A stretch of DNA of 64,000 nt, taken from CAZASK01 sp964487845 (GTDB taxonomy: Bacteria; Chlamydiota; Chlamydiia; Chlamydiales; FEN-1388). Position numbers and translations under genes: made by a program. The notes under the pieces are model-generated. The model did not search any database and had not been told where the DNA came from. It saw nothing but the letters and a program-made list of their open reading frames with translations. Positions 1 through 8,907 of the stretch are shown piece after piece. The DNA lies in assembly GCA_964487845.1 (NCBI GenBank), contig CAZASK010000002.1, forward strand, positions 51,692 through 115,691. The letters are read 5' to 3'. Every line of letters starts with the position of its first letter. Position 1 is the first letter of the stretch.

Positions 1-34
1 GAAGAGTAGCTATTCTCGCAAGCAAGAGCTATCG

Positions 35-67
35 CTTGCAAAATAGTGTAAGCGACGATTTTGCAAG
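35..67. repeat. Inverted repeat upstream of pepP
   Basis: Two perfect 10-bp arms, CTTGCAAAAT at 35-44 and ATTTTGCAAG at 58-67, enclose a 13-nt loop. There is no T-run after either arm, so a classical terminator is not evident. It may be the end of an upstream transcript or a small hairpin in the leader of pepP. The rest of positions 1-185 holds no recognisable gene. Confidence 0.5.
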
Positions 68-185
68 AAAATTTATCAACAGATTGCTCTCTTGTAGTCA
101 CCCATTTATTTGTCCTTTTGGGAAGGCAGTTTTTGCTACAATATCGGAAACAGAGTTATTGAAAAAGTTTAGCTAAAGGACTCTT

Positions 186-1292
186 ATGCCGCATGGGCGT
201 ATTGGAATATTACAGAAAAAACTACACAAATTGGCAGTTGATGCTTTTTTAGTGAGTAACCCCCTCGATATTCGATATTTTACAGGGATGCATCTCTCAA
301 AAGGGATGTTATTTGTTTCTTCTCAGAAAGCTGTTTTATTTATTGATGGACGCTACTTTGAAACTGCCTCGAAAAAACTCGACTGTGAAGTCGTTTTATG
401 GGGGAAAAATGCCCTCTCTGATTTCCTAGATAAAGAGGAGTTGTCTTCGATCAAGCGAATAGGAATAGACGCGGGAAAAACAACACTTGCTTGCTTTTCT
501 GATCTACAAAATGAAATAAAAGGAGGAGTAATCAAACGACAATGCATCCCTGTTCGTCAGCCAATCGATAGTATACGAGCAATAAAAGATGGTAAGGAGA
601 TTTCTAAGATCAAAGCCTCTTGTAGATTGTGTATAGATGGATTTTTATCTATTCAGAAGCATATTTATGAAGGCGTTACTGAGAAGGAGCTAGCCACGCA
701 CGTAGAAATTTTTTGGAGAGAGCAAGGAGCTGAGTCAAGCGCTTTTTCTCCTATTATTGCATTTTCAGAAAATAGCTCTATGCCGCATTACCAATCAGGA
801 AATAGAAAGCTCAAAAAAGGGGATATCATCTTAGTTGATATAGGCGTTGTACTTGATGGGTACTGCTCTGATATGACCAGGATGCTATCATTTGGGGTAA
901 AGAATAAAAAACTACTCGATATGTTTTCTGTGGTAAAGTGCGCTCAAGAGGCCGCCCTTGCAGCCTGTGTTCCAGGGCGCACTTTTACTGAACTCGATGA
1001 GGTGGCAAGGACCGTGATTCAAGAACATGGATATGGCGACTATTTTGTTCATTCGCTTGGGCATGGATTAGGGCTTGAAATCCATGAGTGGCCCATATTA
1101 AAACAAGAGACAAATAGGCAGCTCGCAAGGAAGCAAGTGCTTGAGGACAATATGTGCATCACAATTGAGCCCGGTATTTATATACCTCAAATTGGAGGAA
1201 TACGTATTGAGGACACAGTGCGTATTACAAAAAATGGGCCGGAAATCTTGACCAAATGCTCAAAAGAGCTCATCAATGTGAAAGTTCAATAG
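186..1292 (+). CDS. pepP: Xaa-Pro aminopeptidase (M24 metallopeptidase)
   Basis: Cytosolic dinuclear-metal peptidase that removes an N-terminal residue preceding proline. The 368-residue protein has the two-part M24 layout: an N-terminal creatinase-like domain (about 1-130) and a C-terminal pita-bread catalytic domain. All five metal ligands expected for the family are visible: D218 and D229 (in VDIG and SDMTR), H293 (GHGLG), E328 (IEPG) and E342 (RIED). The ATG is preceded by AAAGGA at 6 nt, which supports this start. The length is normal. The 3' end overlaps the convergent mreC-like gene by 20 bp. In Chlamydia pepP lies beside the gsp cluster; here the gsp cluster is more than 30 kb away, so the order is rearranged. 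The assignment to the M24B group is secure; the exact substrate range is inference. Confidence 0.95.
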   Translation: MPHGRIGILQKKLHKLAVDAFLVSNPLDIRYFTGMHLSKGMLFVSSQKAVLFIDGRYFETASKKLDCEVVLWGKNALSDFLDKEELSSIKRIGIDAGKTTLACFSDLQNEIKGGVIKRQCIPVRQPIDSIRAIKDGKEISKIKASCRLCIDGFLSIQKHIYEGVTEKELATHVEIFWREQGAESSAFSPIIAFSENSSMPHYQSGNRKLKKGDIILVDIGVVLDGYCSDMTRMLSFGVKNKKLLDMFSVVKCAQEAALAACVPGRTFTELDEVARTVIQEHGYGDYFVHSLGHGLGLEIHEWPILKQETNRQLARKQVLEDNMCITIEPGIYIPQIGGIRIEDTVRITKNGPEILTKCSKELINVKVQ

Positions 1293-2262
1293 GCTTTTGC
1301 GGCGCAATCACACTTACATATCGTAGGTCATAGAGATCATGAGCAAGTGGCTCAGCAAGAATATCATACGCGATGGCACCTTCTTTGAGTGGAGCTATCG
1401 AGTGTACGCGTGCGATTGGAAGTCCCTCTGGAAATACGCCATCTAATCCACTTGTTACGAGAAGATCTTGTGTTTGTATGAGAGCAGGCTCTCCTTCTAG
1501 GGGACGAAGCGGTCTAGCGGGGCCATGTATATCTGGAAAGTCATAGTGAAACCCCACTCCTTTAAGAAATCTACCTGGAGCGCGTAGAAAAGGTTCCCCA
1601 TGACCTTGTAGCTCGCCTTTTGCAAGAAATTGCGTGACCTTACTGTGTTGAAGTGATGTACTCAACTCATCGAGCAAAAGGTGCAGCATAGGTAACTTGT
1701 GCATATCGTCAAATACAATGAGTGAGCTTTTCCGTATCTCATCTATAGAGCGCAGAATTCGTGTATATTCAATAGAACCACGCGCTACTCGTACAGCAGG
1801 AGTTAGCCCAGAATCGGTAATAAGGCGCACAAGGCTCGTTTTCTTCCCTAAATAGTCGATTACGCCAACAACTGCATCTCCGCTTAAGACAGGACTATTT
1901 ATGCATGCTATGGGATGTTCTGGATCTGTATTATCATCTGCGCCTACGTCAATCCAGACGGAACTGCTCCAGCTATGGATAGATCGAAAAATCACTTTTC
2001 CAATGAGATAGGGGTATTTCTGCTCTTGAAAAGAGGCGATATTTGCTCTTTCCGATCCATTTTTTTGAAACCACAGTTTCAAAGAGGTGCGTTGCATCAC
2101 TTCTTCGGAAGGCGTTTTTTTTTGTTGAGGAAATGAAAAGATGGTGGCAAGAGCATTCCCACCAAGTTCTTGCAACTTTTTATTTAAAGCTAGAGGCAAG
2201 CTTAATAAAATAAGCGCTACTATAAAAGGGAAAAATCCAACAAAGGAGGTGCTACGTCTCAT
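1273..2262 (-). CDS. mreC: Rod shape-determining protein MreC
   Basis: Predicted inner-membrane protein with a periplasmic domain that scaffolds the MreB-directed peptidoglycan machinery; Chlamydiota divide without FtsZ and depend on MreB-type machinery. The protein has 329 residues: a short basic N-terminus, one hydrophobic segment (about residues 8-26), then the two beta-domains of MreC. Recognisable family stretches are the VLSGDAVVGVIDYLG region followed by SLVRLITDSG, and LLVTSGLDGVFPEGLPIA near the C-terminus. The start ATG overlaps the stop of the upstream aminotransferase as ATGA, indicating translational coupling. No mreB or mreD is adjacent. The family call is good; the division role is known for the family and is not shown by the sequence. 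Confidence 0.85.
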   Translation of the reverse strand: MRRSTSFVGFFPFIVALILLSLPLALNKKLQELGGNALATIFSFPQQKKTPSEEVMQRTSLKLWFQKNGSERANIASFQEQKYPYLIGKVIFRSIHSWSSSVWIDVGADDNTDPEHPIACINSPVLSGDAVVGVIDYLGKKTSLVRLITDSGLTPAVRVARGSIEYTRILRSIDEIRKSSLIVFDDMHKLPMLHLLLDELSTSLQHSKVTQFLAKGELQGHGEPFLRAPGRFLKGVGFHYDFPDIHGPARPLRPLEGEPALIQTQDLLVTSGLDGVFPEGLPIARVHSIAPLKEGAIAYDILAEPLAHDLYDLRYVSVIAPQKPIELSH

Positions 2263-3416
2263 CGTGCTACTCTATGTGCGATCCTTTTTGCGTTTGTTTC
2301 AGTAACTGCTGCAATATTAATGCGGCCATCATCGGCAAGGTAGATCCCTTCTTGTCTTAATTCGAGAATCTTTTCAATAGGGATGTGAAGTTGAGAAAAA
2401 AGACCAATACCTTTTTCAATAGACGCGGCAAGGGAGCCGCAATGCGCAGCATGCAGAATTTCTTGGAAAAGCTTTCGTTTTTTCCCAATCGATTCTCGTA
2501 TTGTAGCTAATTCTCTTTCCCAGGTGGCTCGTAGAGCAGAATCTGACAATATGGTGGCTACAATACGGGCTCCATGGGCAGGGGGGCTACTATAAGTGGT
2601 ACGAATAATTTTTTTTATCTGACTAGAAATTGGGTCAATTGCACTATTGGATACAATGGTGAGAGCTCCTATTCGTTCTGAGTAGATGCCAAAATTTTTA
2701 GCAAAAGAGGTGGTTATAAGAAATTCATGGCCATCTCTTGCGAAAAGATCAATCGAAAGCACATCCTCAGCAAGTCCATTTCCGAGTCCTTGGTAGGCAA
2801 GATCAAAGATTGGAATCATTTTTTTCTCTAGAATAAGGAAGCTAAGCTGCTGCCATTCGTCCATGGTGGGATCAATGCCTGTTGGATTATGACACGATGC
2901 TTGCAGTACAATAGCCGACCCTTCTTTGGCATTTTGAATAGCAGGAATTATCGCCTGAATATCGAGATGGCCATTCGGTTGTGCCTTATAGGGATAACTG
3001 TGGGTAGTAAATCCACAAGCTTGAAATAGCTTATGATGATTGACCCATGTAGGGTCAGGAATGAGTACTTCTTTTGTAAGAAATCGACTAAGAAACATGG
3101 CTCCTACATAGAGAGCCCCTGTTCCCCCTACTGTTTGAGCTGTGTAACTATTCGCGTGTGTTGGGAGTAGAAGATTTGCTACTTGTTGCCTAAGTTCTGG
3201 AAGGCCGTCTATAGGTAGGTAAGCCTTTGTTTCACTTTGCCTGATAAGCTCTTCTGTTTTGAGTACGACATCAAATTTCTTAAGAGAGCTGTCTTCATTG
3301 ATTAGGATGCCGATACTGAGGTTTGATTTGTCAGCTCTCTTGTCTTGCTTAATCGCAAGCTGCAGTCCATAGATAGGATCTTGCGGTTCTGTTGGTATGG
3401 TGGTGAATTTTGTCAT
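2259..3416 (-). CDS. tyrB: Class I PLP aminotransferase (aspartate/aromatic type)
   Basis: PLP enzyme transferring amino groups between aspartate or aromatic amino acids and 2-oxoglutarate. The 385-residue protein has the type I fold signatures: an HNPTG motif with N177, the FDLAYQG segment with D205 and Y208 for cofactor binding, the PLP lysine K240 in SFAKNFG, and a substrate-carboxylate arginine in the C-terminal GRIN motif. The length is typical. It is the first gene of a two-gene unit with mreC, overlapping it by 4 bp; the same pair is, from memory, adjacent in Chlamydia (tyrB next to an MreC homologue). The choice between aspartate and tyrosine aminotransferase cannot be settled from motifs, so the symbol follows chlamydial usage. 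Confidence 0.88.
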   Translation of the reverse strand: MTKFTTIPTEPQDPIYGLQLAIKQDKRADKSNLSIGILINEDSSLKKFDVVLKTEELIRQSETKAYLPIDGLPELRQQVANLLLPTHANSYTAQTVGGTGALYVGAMFLSRFLTKEVLIPDPTWVNHHKLFQACGFTTHSYPYKAQPNGHLDIQAIIPAIQNAKEGSAIVLQASCHNPTGIDPTMDEWQQLSFLILEKKMIPIFDLAYQGLGNGLAEDVLSIDLFARDGHEFLITTSFAKNFGIYSERIGALTIVSNSAIDPISSQIKKIIRTTYSSPPAHGARIVATILSDSALRATWERELATIRESIGKKRKLFQEILHAAHCGSLAASIEKGIGLFSQLHIPIEKILELRQEGIYLADDGRINIAAVTETNAKRIAHRVAR

Positions 3417-3481
3417 GTGTTATCCAAAATTTAATCGACTATTATCTGAAAATGGCCTAACATCTTTGGCATATCGTTTAT

Positions 3482-3554
3482 GGGGCGTTAGCTCAGTTGG
3501 TAGAGCGCAACAATGGCATTGTTGAGGTCATCGGTTCGAATCCGTTACGCTCCA
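3482..3554 (+). tRNA. tRNA-Ala (anticodon GGC)
   Basis: A 73-nt cloverleaf: acceptor GGGGCGT/ACGCTCC with one G-T pair, D-arm GCTC/GAGC, anticodon stem CAACA/TGTTG with loop ATGGCAT, giving anticodon GGC for GCC codons, then a T-arm with TTCGAAT and discriminator A. CCA is not encoded. It is immediately followed by a palindromic element at 3571 and faces rpoD. Confidence 0.96.
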
Positions 3555-3570
3555 AATCCCATGCACATAT

Positions 3571-3734
3571 TAGACTTCTTTCGAAACTCCATTAGTTGTT
3601 AAAATTACCATTTTTGGCATCTTTTCCTGCAAATTTTTCGATCATATGCTCGCATATTGCTCTCTAAATTTGCAACTAAACCTGCTCAAAAATCATCAAT
3701 GTTTCCAACCAAAGCGAGTTTCGAAAGAGGTCTA
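3571..3734. repeat. Palindromic element, copy 1 (164 bp)
   Basis: Left end TAGACTTCTTTCGAAACTC (3571-3589) and the reverse complement of the right end (3716-3734) match at 18 of 19 positions. Pairing continues imperfectly towards the centre, including ATTTGC and the ATATG/CATAT region, so the whole stretch could form one long hairpin. It fills the convergent gap between tRNA-Ala and rpoD, and its right end (3732-3734) supplies the TAG stop codon of rpoD. The inner right-arm motif CTCGCTTTGG is shared with copy 2. It could act as a bidirectional terminator or be a MITE-like element. Confidence 0.8.
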
Positions 3735-5393
3735 TTCTTCCTCTAACATATCTAAGAATGCTTTTAGCTGCTTGGAGCGCGTCGGGTGACGCATTTTCCG
3801 CAGAGCTTTTGCTTCAATTTGTCTGATGCGTTCTCTCGTAACATTGAATTCAAGCCCTACCTCTTCGAGGGTCTTTGGCTTTCCATCCAATAGACCAAAA
3901 CGGCGAATAAGTACTTTTCTTTCTCTGTCGGTGAGCGTTTCAAGAACATCATTGATTTTGTCTTTTAAAATCGCATAGCCAGTTGCTTCTGCTGGAGAGT
4001 CTGCAGAGGTATCTTCAATGAAGTCCCCAAATTGACTCTCGCCACTGTCGCCAACTTCAGCTTGAAGAGAGATAGGATGTTGGGCGATTTTGTAAATCTC
4101 CCTTACACGATCCGGCGTTATACCGACTTCCTCTGCCAGTTCTTCTGGAGTGGGCTCTCGTCCTGTTTCCATCATCAACTTTTTGGCTCCACGAAGTACT
4201 TTATTGATCGTTTCTATCATGTGGACAGGAATACGTATCGTCCTTGCTTGATCTGCAATGGCCCGAGTTACTGCCTGGCGAATCCACCAGGTGGCATACG
4301 TTGAAAATTTGTAGCCTCTTCGGTACTCAAATTTTTCTACAGCCTTCATCAGGCCCATATTCCCTTCTTGGATTAAGTCAAGGAAGGAAAGCCCTCTATT
4401 GGTATATTTTTTGGCAATGGAAATTACAAGGCGTAGGTTTGACTCTACCATCTCACGCTTCGCTTCTTGGCTCTTATCCATCCAGCGCTGAAGCATGCGT
4501 ACATCCTTCTTAAAATCCTCTAGGGACCTACCAGCAGCAAGCTCGAGTTTTTTGAGACGTCTTTTCGCGGCGAGTAGTTTTGCGTGGGCGAACTTGTTTC
4601 TCTGTGCTCGAGGAGTAATTTCATGTATCTCTTTTTCAAGAAAAAGGAACCGCTCATAAGCACGCAGAATTACCTCGCTGAAATCATCAATGATGTTGTG
4701 CTTGAAGTGGAGTCTTCTTAAATAGGCTTGAGTGCGAATGCGGCACTTTTCGGTCTCTTCATCTAAGTGGGACTGCTCGCTTTCCTTTTTTGAGCTCGCT
4801 CTATTCAGCAACAGCTTTTCGAGGATATTATCTTCTTCTTTTAAAAGATGTGCAATTTTCGGAAGCAGATTGAGAAATTCTTGACGATTAGGGACCTCTT
4901 TTTCGCTGATAACCTTGTCAAAGCGATCTTTTGTTTGAATGAGATAATTGGTAATTGCCGTGGCTTCTTTTGCAGAATAGCGGAATCGCATGATGATGCG
5001 CTCTATTTGAATTTGCGCTTTTTCAATCCGCTTTGAAATTTCAACTTCTTCTTCCCTTGTAAGCAAGGGAACAGAGCCCATTTCTTTCAAATACATGCGT
5101 ACAGGGTCATCGGAAGTGCCTTCAACGCGCTTGGGGAGATTGTCGAGTTCTTTTGCTTCTTTCTTCTTTTCTTTTTGCTTGTCTACCTCTGCTTGGTTCA
5201 GCACCTGTACATCAAGTCCTGATAGAAAAATCAGCACCTGATCGATTAAATCTGCAGAATCAAATGTCATCGGCAAGATGTCATTGATTTCTTCGTAGGT
5301 GATATAGCCTTGCTGTCTTGCAAGGGCTAGAAGTTCTTCGACTTTTTCTTGTTGCTGAGGAGTAAATAGATCTTTAAAACTCAATCTGCTCAT
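3732..5393 (-). CDS. rpoD: Primary sigma factor RpoD (sigma-66 type)
   Basis: Housekeeping RNA polymerase sigma factor. The 553-residue protein is close in length to chlamydial sigma-66. Visible regions are 1.2 (DDPVRMYLKEMG), a non-conserved linker rich in charged residues, 2.1-2.4 (AKREMVESNLRLVISIAKKY, FSTYATWWIRQAVTRAI), 3.0 (RIPVHM) and 4.2 with the helix-turn-helix (TLEEVGLEFNVTRERIRQIE). It therefore reads sigma-70-type -10/-35 promoters, consistent with several boxes found in this window. The TAG stop lies in the end of palindromic copy 1. The gene order rpoD, CT616-like gene, rpsT resembles Chlamydia, but with two extra genes inserted here. Confidence 0.97.
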   Translation of the reverse strand: MSRLSFKDLFTPQQQEKVEELLALARQQGYITYEEINDILPMTFDSADLIDQVLIFLSGLDVQVLNQAEVDKQKEKKKEAKELDNLPKRVEGTSDDPVRMYLKEMGSVPLLTREEEVEISKRIEKAQIQIERIIMRFRYSAKEATAITNYLIQTKDRFDKVISEKEVPNRQEFLNLLPKIAHLLKEEDNILEKLLLNRASSKKESEQSHLDEETEKCRIRTQAYLRRLHFKHNIIDDFSEVILRAYERFLFLEKEIHEITPRAQRNKFAHAKLLAAKRRLKKLELAAGRSLEDFKKDVRMLQRWMDKSQEAKREMVESNLRLVISIAKKYTNRGLSFLDLIQEGNMGLMKAVEKFEYRRGYKFSTYATWWIRQAVTRAIADQARTIRIPVHMIETINKVLRGAKKLMMETGREPTPEELAEEVGITPDRVREIYKIAQHPISLQAEVGDSGESQFGDFIEDTSADSPAEATGYAILKDKINDVLETLTDRERKVLIRRFGLLDGKPKTLEEVGLEFNVTRERIRQIEAKALRKMRHPTRSKQLKAFLDMLEEE

Positions 5394-5551
5394 GAATGCA
5401 TCCCAAAAAGAAGAGAATGTGTTGCGCTATACTAGCAATCACAACATTTTCAAATAAATATCCCCTGATTATGGAGGAAAGATAACTATTTTTCTAGCAA
5501 ATGTTTGTTTGTGGTATAAGAGCTCCCCGATTGAAAGAGAGTTTTCGATAG

Positions 5552-6385
5552 ATGGTTCAGTTGTATGCTCATGATCTTGACGGTCATCGTATCTTTGTTG
5601 AATGTGCGCAAAAAGGTCATGATTATCTCTGTCACGAGTGTGGCCGATTAGTAAGGCTTCGTGGGGGTCTCTATAGACAGCTCCATTTTTATCATATGGA
5701 TGATGGGGGAGTATGCCGGCTTCATGAAAAAACGATCGAGCACGTGATGACTCAGCGACTGCTGCAATCAGCGATTGCCAACACGGAATTAGAGGTTCGA
5801 TTTTGTGAGATTAACCGAATTGCGGATGCTGTGTGTTGGTCAAAGAAATTGGTATTCGAAGTGCAGGTATCGCCTATTCGTCAAGAAGAGGTGGCTTCAC
5901 GAATTCAGGATTATAAGAGGGCTGGATTTGATACTGTTTTTATTCTCCATACAAAAAATTTTATGAAAAGACTAGCAACACCTGCTGAAGACTTTTTACT
6001 TGGATGTACACATTACTTTACAGATGTTGGCGAGGAAGGAGGTTCTTTTTTTGACTCACTCTCGTGGATTGTGAGGAAAAGACGGCTATTTTTACAGAGA
6101 AAGTCGCATGGTCGGCTGCAGATCGATATAGCAACTATTGCGCCTTACGAAAATGCTCCGACAGAGCCTGCTCTAGCTATTATTGAACAACGTAGGCTCA
6201 CATGGAAATGGAGCGCTGAGGGGGATCTGCTCTCGATGAAGAGCTTAGATACAGAATTGCTGCATGAGGCGCGCTTGATTGAAGAGAGCGCTCTTGATGC
6301 CACTTCTCTGCAGCAGTCGCTTGCAAAGAAGTGGACACAGTTTTTTACAAACCTGTTTTATAAAATCGTGGAAAGATGGTGTTAG
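5552..6385 (+). CDS. CoiA-like putative nuclease
   Basis: Probable member of the competence protein CoiA family, which has a restriction-endonuclease-like core. The 277-residue protein starts with a CHEC-type cysteine pair followed by HFYH, possibly metal binding (about residues 30-60). A D...ExQ pattern follows in RIADAVCW and LVFEVQVSP (about 90-112), matching the nuclease core of CoiA proteins. The C-terminal half is unassigned. In Firmicutes CoiA supports recombination of incoming DNA; a role in chlamydial natural transformation is inference. It starts 158 bp from the divergent rpoD gene and its TAG stop abuts palindromic copy 2. Family call moderate, function uncertain. Confidence 0.6.
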   Translation: MVQLYAHDLDGHRIFVECAQKGHDYLCHECGRLVRLRGGLYRQLHFYHMDDGGVCRLHEKTIEHVMTQRLLQSAIANTELEVRFCEINRIADAVCWSKKLVFEVQVSPIRQEEVASRIQDYKRAGFDTVFILHTKNFMKRLATPAEDFLLGCTHYFTDVGEEGGSFFDSLSWIVRKRRLFLQRKSHGRLQIDIATIAPYENAPTEPALAIIEQRRLTWKWSAEGDLLSMKSLDTELLHEARLIEESALDATSLQQSLAKKWTQFFTNLFYKIVERWC

Positions 6386-6561
6386 CTTCAGAGGAAATTG
6401 CAAAACTCCATTCAGGGCCAAATCCGCGCTTTTTTCGTCGCATTCAGATTTTTCGTAAATCACCTATGGCCAAAAGGATATGTCGATTTACGAAAAACTG
6501 AACCGACAAAAAAATCATCGAATTTGGCCTCCAAAGCGAGTTTTGCAATTCCCTCTTCAAG
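6386..6561. repeat. Palindromic element, copy 2 (core 165 bp)
   Basis: Terminal arms GAGGAAATTGCAAAACTC (6391-6408) and its partner at 6538-6555 agree at 17 of 18 positions. Further pairing includes GGCCAAAT/ATTTGGCC and TTTTTCGTAAATC with its complement. Nearly the whole interval is self-complementary, with a small central loop near 6473. It lies exactly between the stop codons of two convergent genes (5552-6385 and 6557-7147). The right-arm motif CTCGCTTTGG and left-arm ACTCCATT are shared with copy 1, whereas the outer arms differ. Confidence 0.82.
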
Positions 6562-7147
6562 CTGAAAGCAGATTTGTCCATTGTTTTGCGCTTTTGTAGC
6601 AGCCGGCAGCTATAAAAGCTTTTATGCAGTCACCTATAATGAATGGGACAAAGCCCAGTTGAAACGACTGCGAACCAACAAACAATGAAAGCCATGCTGT
6701 GCCGAGTGTTAATACGACAATGCTTCCTACGCAAAGAGACATGCTGAGACGTAAAAAAGAGAGCGTTGAGCTCTTTGCGCATAAAGCTCCTGTAATGACT
6801 GCACCTATGCACATGCCTGCAAAATAGCCGCCTGTTGGGCCTATTAAACTTGCGATGCCTGCGGATCCTCCTGCGAATACAGGAAGTCCCATTGCTCCTT
6901 CGCTGAGGTATAGGAGGAGCGCTGTAAGGGCTTTTCGAGGGCCCAGAATTGCCCCAAGGAGAAGAGCCATCTGTGCTTGGAGGGTAAAAGGCACGGGAGT
7001 AAATGGAAGATATAGTTTTACCTGAGCGACAAGCCCCATTGCAACAGAAGCTGCTACGATGAGAAAGAGATCTCGAAGAAGTGTTGACTTTTCAGTTTTG
7101 GCTATTCTGAGTCCATCATCCACTCGTGCAAGTATTGGTTGGGACAT
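6557..7147 (-). CDS. bioY: Biotin transporter substrate-binding subunit BioY
   Basis: Integral membrane S-component that captures biotin, working alone or with a shared ECF energy module. The 196-residue hydrophobic protein carries the family landmarks LPFTPVPFTLQ (about residues 47-57), the GPRKAL loop, and GPTGGYFAGM (about 103-112), with about six membrane segments. No ecfA or ecfT lies nearby, so either a distant module or solitary function is implied. An intracellular bacterium importing biotin fits host dependence. The TGA stop abuts palindromic copy 2. Confidence 0.92.
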   Translation of the reverse strand: MSQPILARVDDGLRIAKTEKSTLLRDLFLIVAASVAMGLVAQVKLYLPFTPVPFTLQAQMALLLGAILGPRKALTALLLYLSEGAMGLPVFAGGSAGIASLIGPTGGYFAGMCIGAVITGALCAKSSTLSFLRLSMSLCVGSIVVLTLGTAWLSLFVGSQSFQLGFVPFIIGDCIKAFIAAGCYKSAKQWTNLLSA

Positions 7148-7200
7148 ATGCTCTCCTATATAATTCTAGTATTTCATTTATATCATAACGCAGCGAAAAG

Positions 7201-8397
7201 CTATTCGTAAAGAGATTTTGCCGTGAAACAAGGCTCGATGACTCCGATCGCGCTTCTAGAAAATGGAGGAGCTGGGCAGACGCCAAGAGCGAGTATGGCA
7301 CGAATCTCTTCCCCTGGCCTTACCTGAAGTTGAATGGGGATTTTTGTGCGCTCAGATGGTTTCAGAAGTGTAAGTGCATTTTTGATATGTTCTTTTGAAT
7401 GACCGACAAGGGAGAAAAAATCTTTTTGAAAGCGATCAAGAGGGATTCCTGTTTTAGTTTTTATTGCATGAGACACAAAGAGCATCTTGGCATCCTGACA
7501 ATTCATCACAAAGGCAGGAAGTTCCGATTCTTGATCTATCATGTCAAATAAACGGCGCTTTTCTAGCGCAAGAGAGTCTATTGAAAGGTCCAGAAAGTGA
7601 GGGAGTTCGAGCTGCTGGTGCGGAGTTTTACTTGTCGCCGAGAGCTCTTTCGTTTTTTCCAACAAGACTACAAGCTCTTGATCGGATGAAGGTGTGATGG
7701 GCACAGTCTGTAATGGAGGAAGGGTAATAGAGTTACTTTTCGGCTGAAACAAAGAGGGTAAGAGCTCTTTTTTTTCGCTTTTTAGCTCGAGTTTCAGTAC
7801 TGTATCTAATTCAAACTTTGTATTTGCGAGCTCTTGTTTGAGTTGCATAATATGGTGATCTGAGTGCTCGATGAGGCGCTCCTTGTCCTGCAGTTTTGTT
7901 TGAAGGTTAGAGAGTGCTTCTTGGTGCTGCTTGGATGCTTCATCGATTTGCTTTCTGAGGCTGGCAATCAAATTTTCATTAGCCGATTCATTTTGGGATT
8001 CCTCAACAAGCGTCTGCAGATGATTTTCTAGTTCCTCATTCGATTTTTTAAGGTTTTCTATGAGTTGTTCATTTTGATCGAATGTATTTTGAAGTGTGTG
8101 AAGAGCGCTTTGGAGAGATTCTATTTCTTGATTGGAAGCGGCAGGTTCTTGAGATGTCTGAACATGTCCGTTTTTTGCTTGTTGAATAAGGGATTGAATG
8201 AACACAATAAAGCAAACCGATCCTGTCACAGCTATAAGGGAAGAAAAGGCAAGTAACATTCTCATCTTTTCAGGATATCCTGTGAACGCCAGAGCGAAAA
8301 GAACAAGGGGGGTGAAGTAGAGAGAAAGCACCATCAAAGAGATAGAGCCGCTATTCAACCAGTTGTGTTTAGACCATCCTTTGTTCTGTGTAGCCAT
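7201..8397 (-). CDS. Unknown membrane protein with long coiled coil and PAS-like C-terminus
   Basis: Not assigned to a characterised family. The 398-residue protein has two hydrophobic segments near the N-terminus (about 18-40 and 46-70), then a long heptad-rich coiled coil (about 85-205, with many Q, E, L and K), a proline/serine linker, and a globular C-terminal region (about 280-398). The ELPAFVMNCQDAKMLFVS segment in that region resembles the start of a PAS fold. It sits between bioY and rpsT, the place where Chlamydia has CT616 next to rpsT, so homology to CT616 is plausible from position only. A membrane-anchored sensor or scaffold is a guess. The start ATG at 8397 faces the divergent rpsT gene. 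Confidence 0.6.
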   Translation of the reverse strand: MATQNKGWSKHNWLNSGSISLMVLSLYFTPLVLFALAFTGYPEKMRMLLAFSSLIAVTGSVCFIVFIQSLIQQAKNGHVQTSQEPAASNQEIESLQSALHTLQNTFDQNEQLIENLKKSNEELENHLQTLVEESQNESANENLIASLRKQIDEASKQHQEALSNLQTKLQDKERLIEHSDHHIMQLKQELANTKFELDTVLKLELKSEKKELLPSLFQPKSNSITLPPLQTVPITPSSDQELVVLLEKTKELSATSKTPHQQLELPHFLDLSIDSLALEKRRLFDMIDQESELPAFVMNCQDAKMLFVSHAIKTKTGIPLDRFQKDFFSLVGHSKEHIKNALTLLKPSERTKIPIQLQVRPGEEIRAILALGVCPAPPFSRSAIGVIEPCFTAKSLYE

Positions 8398-8520
8398 ACA
8401 AATTGCGTACTCTTAATTTAGGGGGCTTCTTCAATTGATGCATTGGGTTTAATCAACAGTATTAAGTACAATTTACTTTGATTCAAGAAGATAATACCAA
8501 TCACAGAAAATAAATTCGAT

Positions 8521-8549
8521 TTGAGGATAAACATCTGTGATGGTATGCT
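8521..8549 (+). promoter_or_regulatory. Sigma-70-type promoter of rpsT with flanking inverted repeat
   Basis: The -35 box TTGAGG (8521-8526), 17-nt spacer and -10 box TATGCT (8544-8549) precede rpsT by about 40 bp. An 8-bp inverted repeat, ATCACAGA (8500-8507) and TCTGTGAT (8534-8541), brackets the -35 box and enters the spacer, and TCTGTGA recurs at 8551-8557. The repeat could be an operator; no regulator is implied by the sequence. Confidence 0.6.
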
Positions 8550-8588
8550 TCTGTGACAACATTTGAATAGGATTCATAAGGAAACATA

Positions 8589-8876
8589 ATGGCAAACCAA
8601 GAAAAAAACGACAAAAACAAGCTTGTTAAGCGCCCAACAAGTCAAAAAAGAGAGCTGCAAAGTGAAAAAAAACGTTTGAGAAACAAAGCTGCTCGCTCTG
8701 AGATTAAAACAGCGATCAAGGCGGTAAGACAAGGCGATAAAGAACAAAAATTTCAAGCTCTTAAAGCAGCTCACAGCTTGCTCGATAAGTCTGTAAACAA
8801 GGGCGTTTTTAAGCGTAACAAAGCATCAAGATTGAAATCTCGTCTGACTGCATACGTTCACAAAACAGCATCGTAA
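8589..8876 (+). CDS. rpsT: 30S ribosomal protein S20
   Basis: Primary 16S rRNA-binding protein of the small subunit. The 95-residue, strongly basic, helical protein has the S20 signatures RLRNKAARSEIKTAIKAV and the C-terminal KGVFKRNKASRLKSRL. AAGGA lies 7 nt before the ATG. It is monocistronic: its own promoter is upstream and a strong terminator follows at 8908. The N-terminus is a few residues longer than in many bacteria. Confidence 0.96.
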   Translation: MANQEKNDKNKLVKRPTSQKRELQSEKKRLRNKAARSEIKTAIKAVRQGDKEQKFQALKAAHSLLDKSVNKGVFKRNKASRLKSRLTAYVHKTAS

Positions 8877-8907
8877 TCACATTCGAGAATAACGGATTGA
8901 TCTTTCT

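Noticed and set aside
35..70. Possible fourth palindromic element at the window start (AAGCGACGA and GCAAGA shared with copy 3)
   Set aside because: Only short matches in a wrong context; size and arms do not fit the family, so it was kept as a simple inverted repeat.
3555..3731. A small gene between tRNA-Ala and rpoD
   Set aside because: The interval is almost wholly the palindromic element and has no frame with a start and ribosome site.
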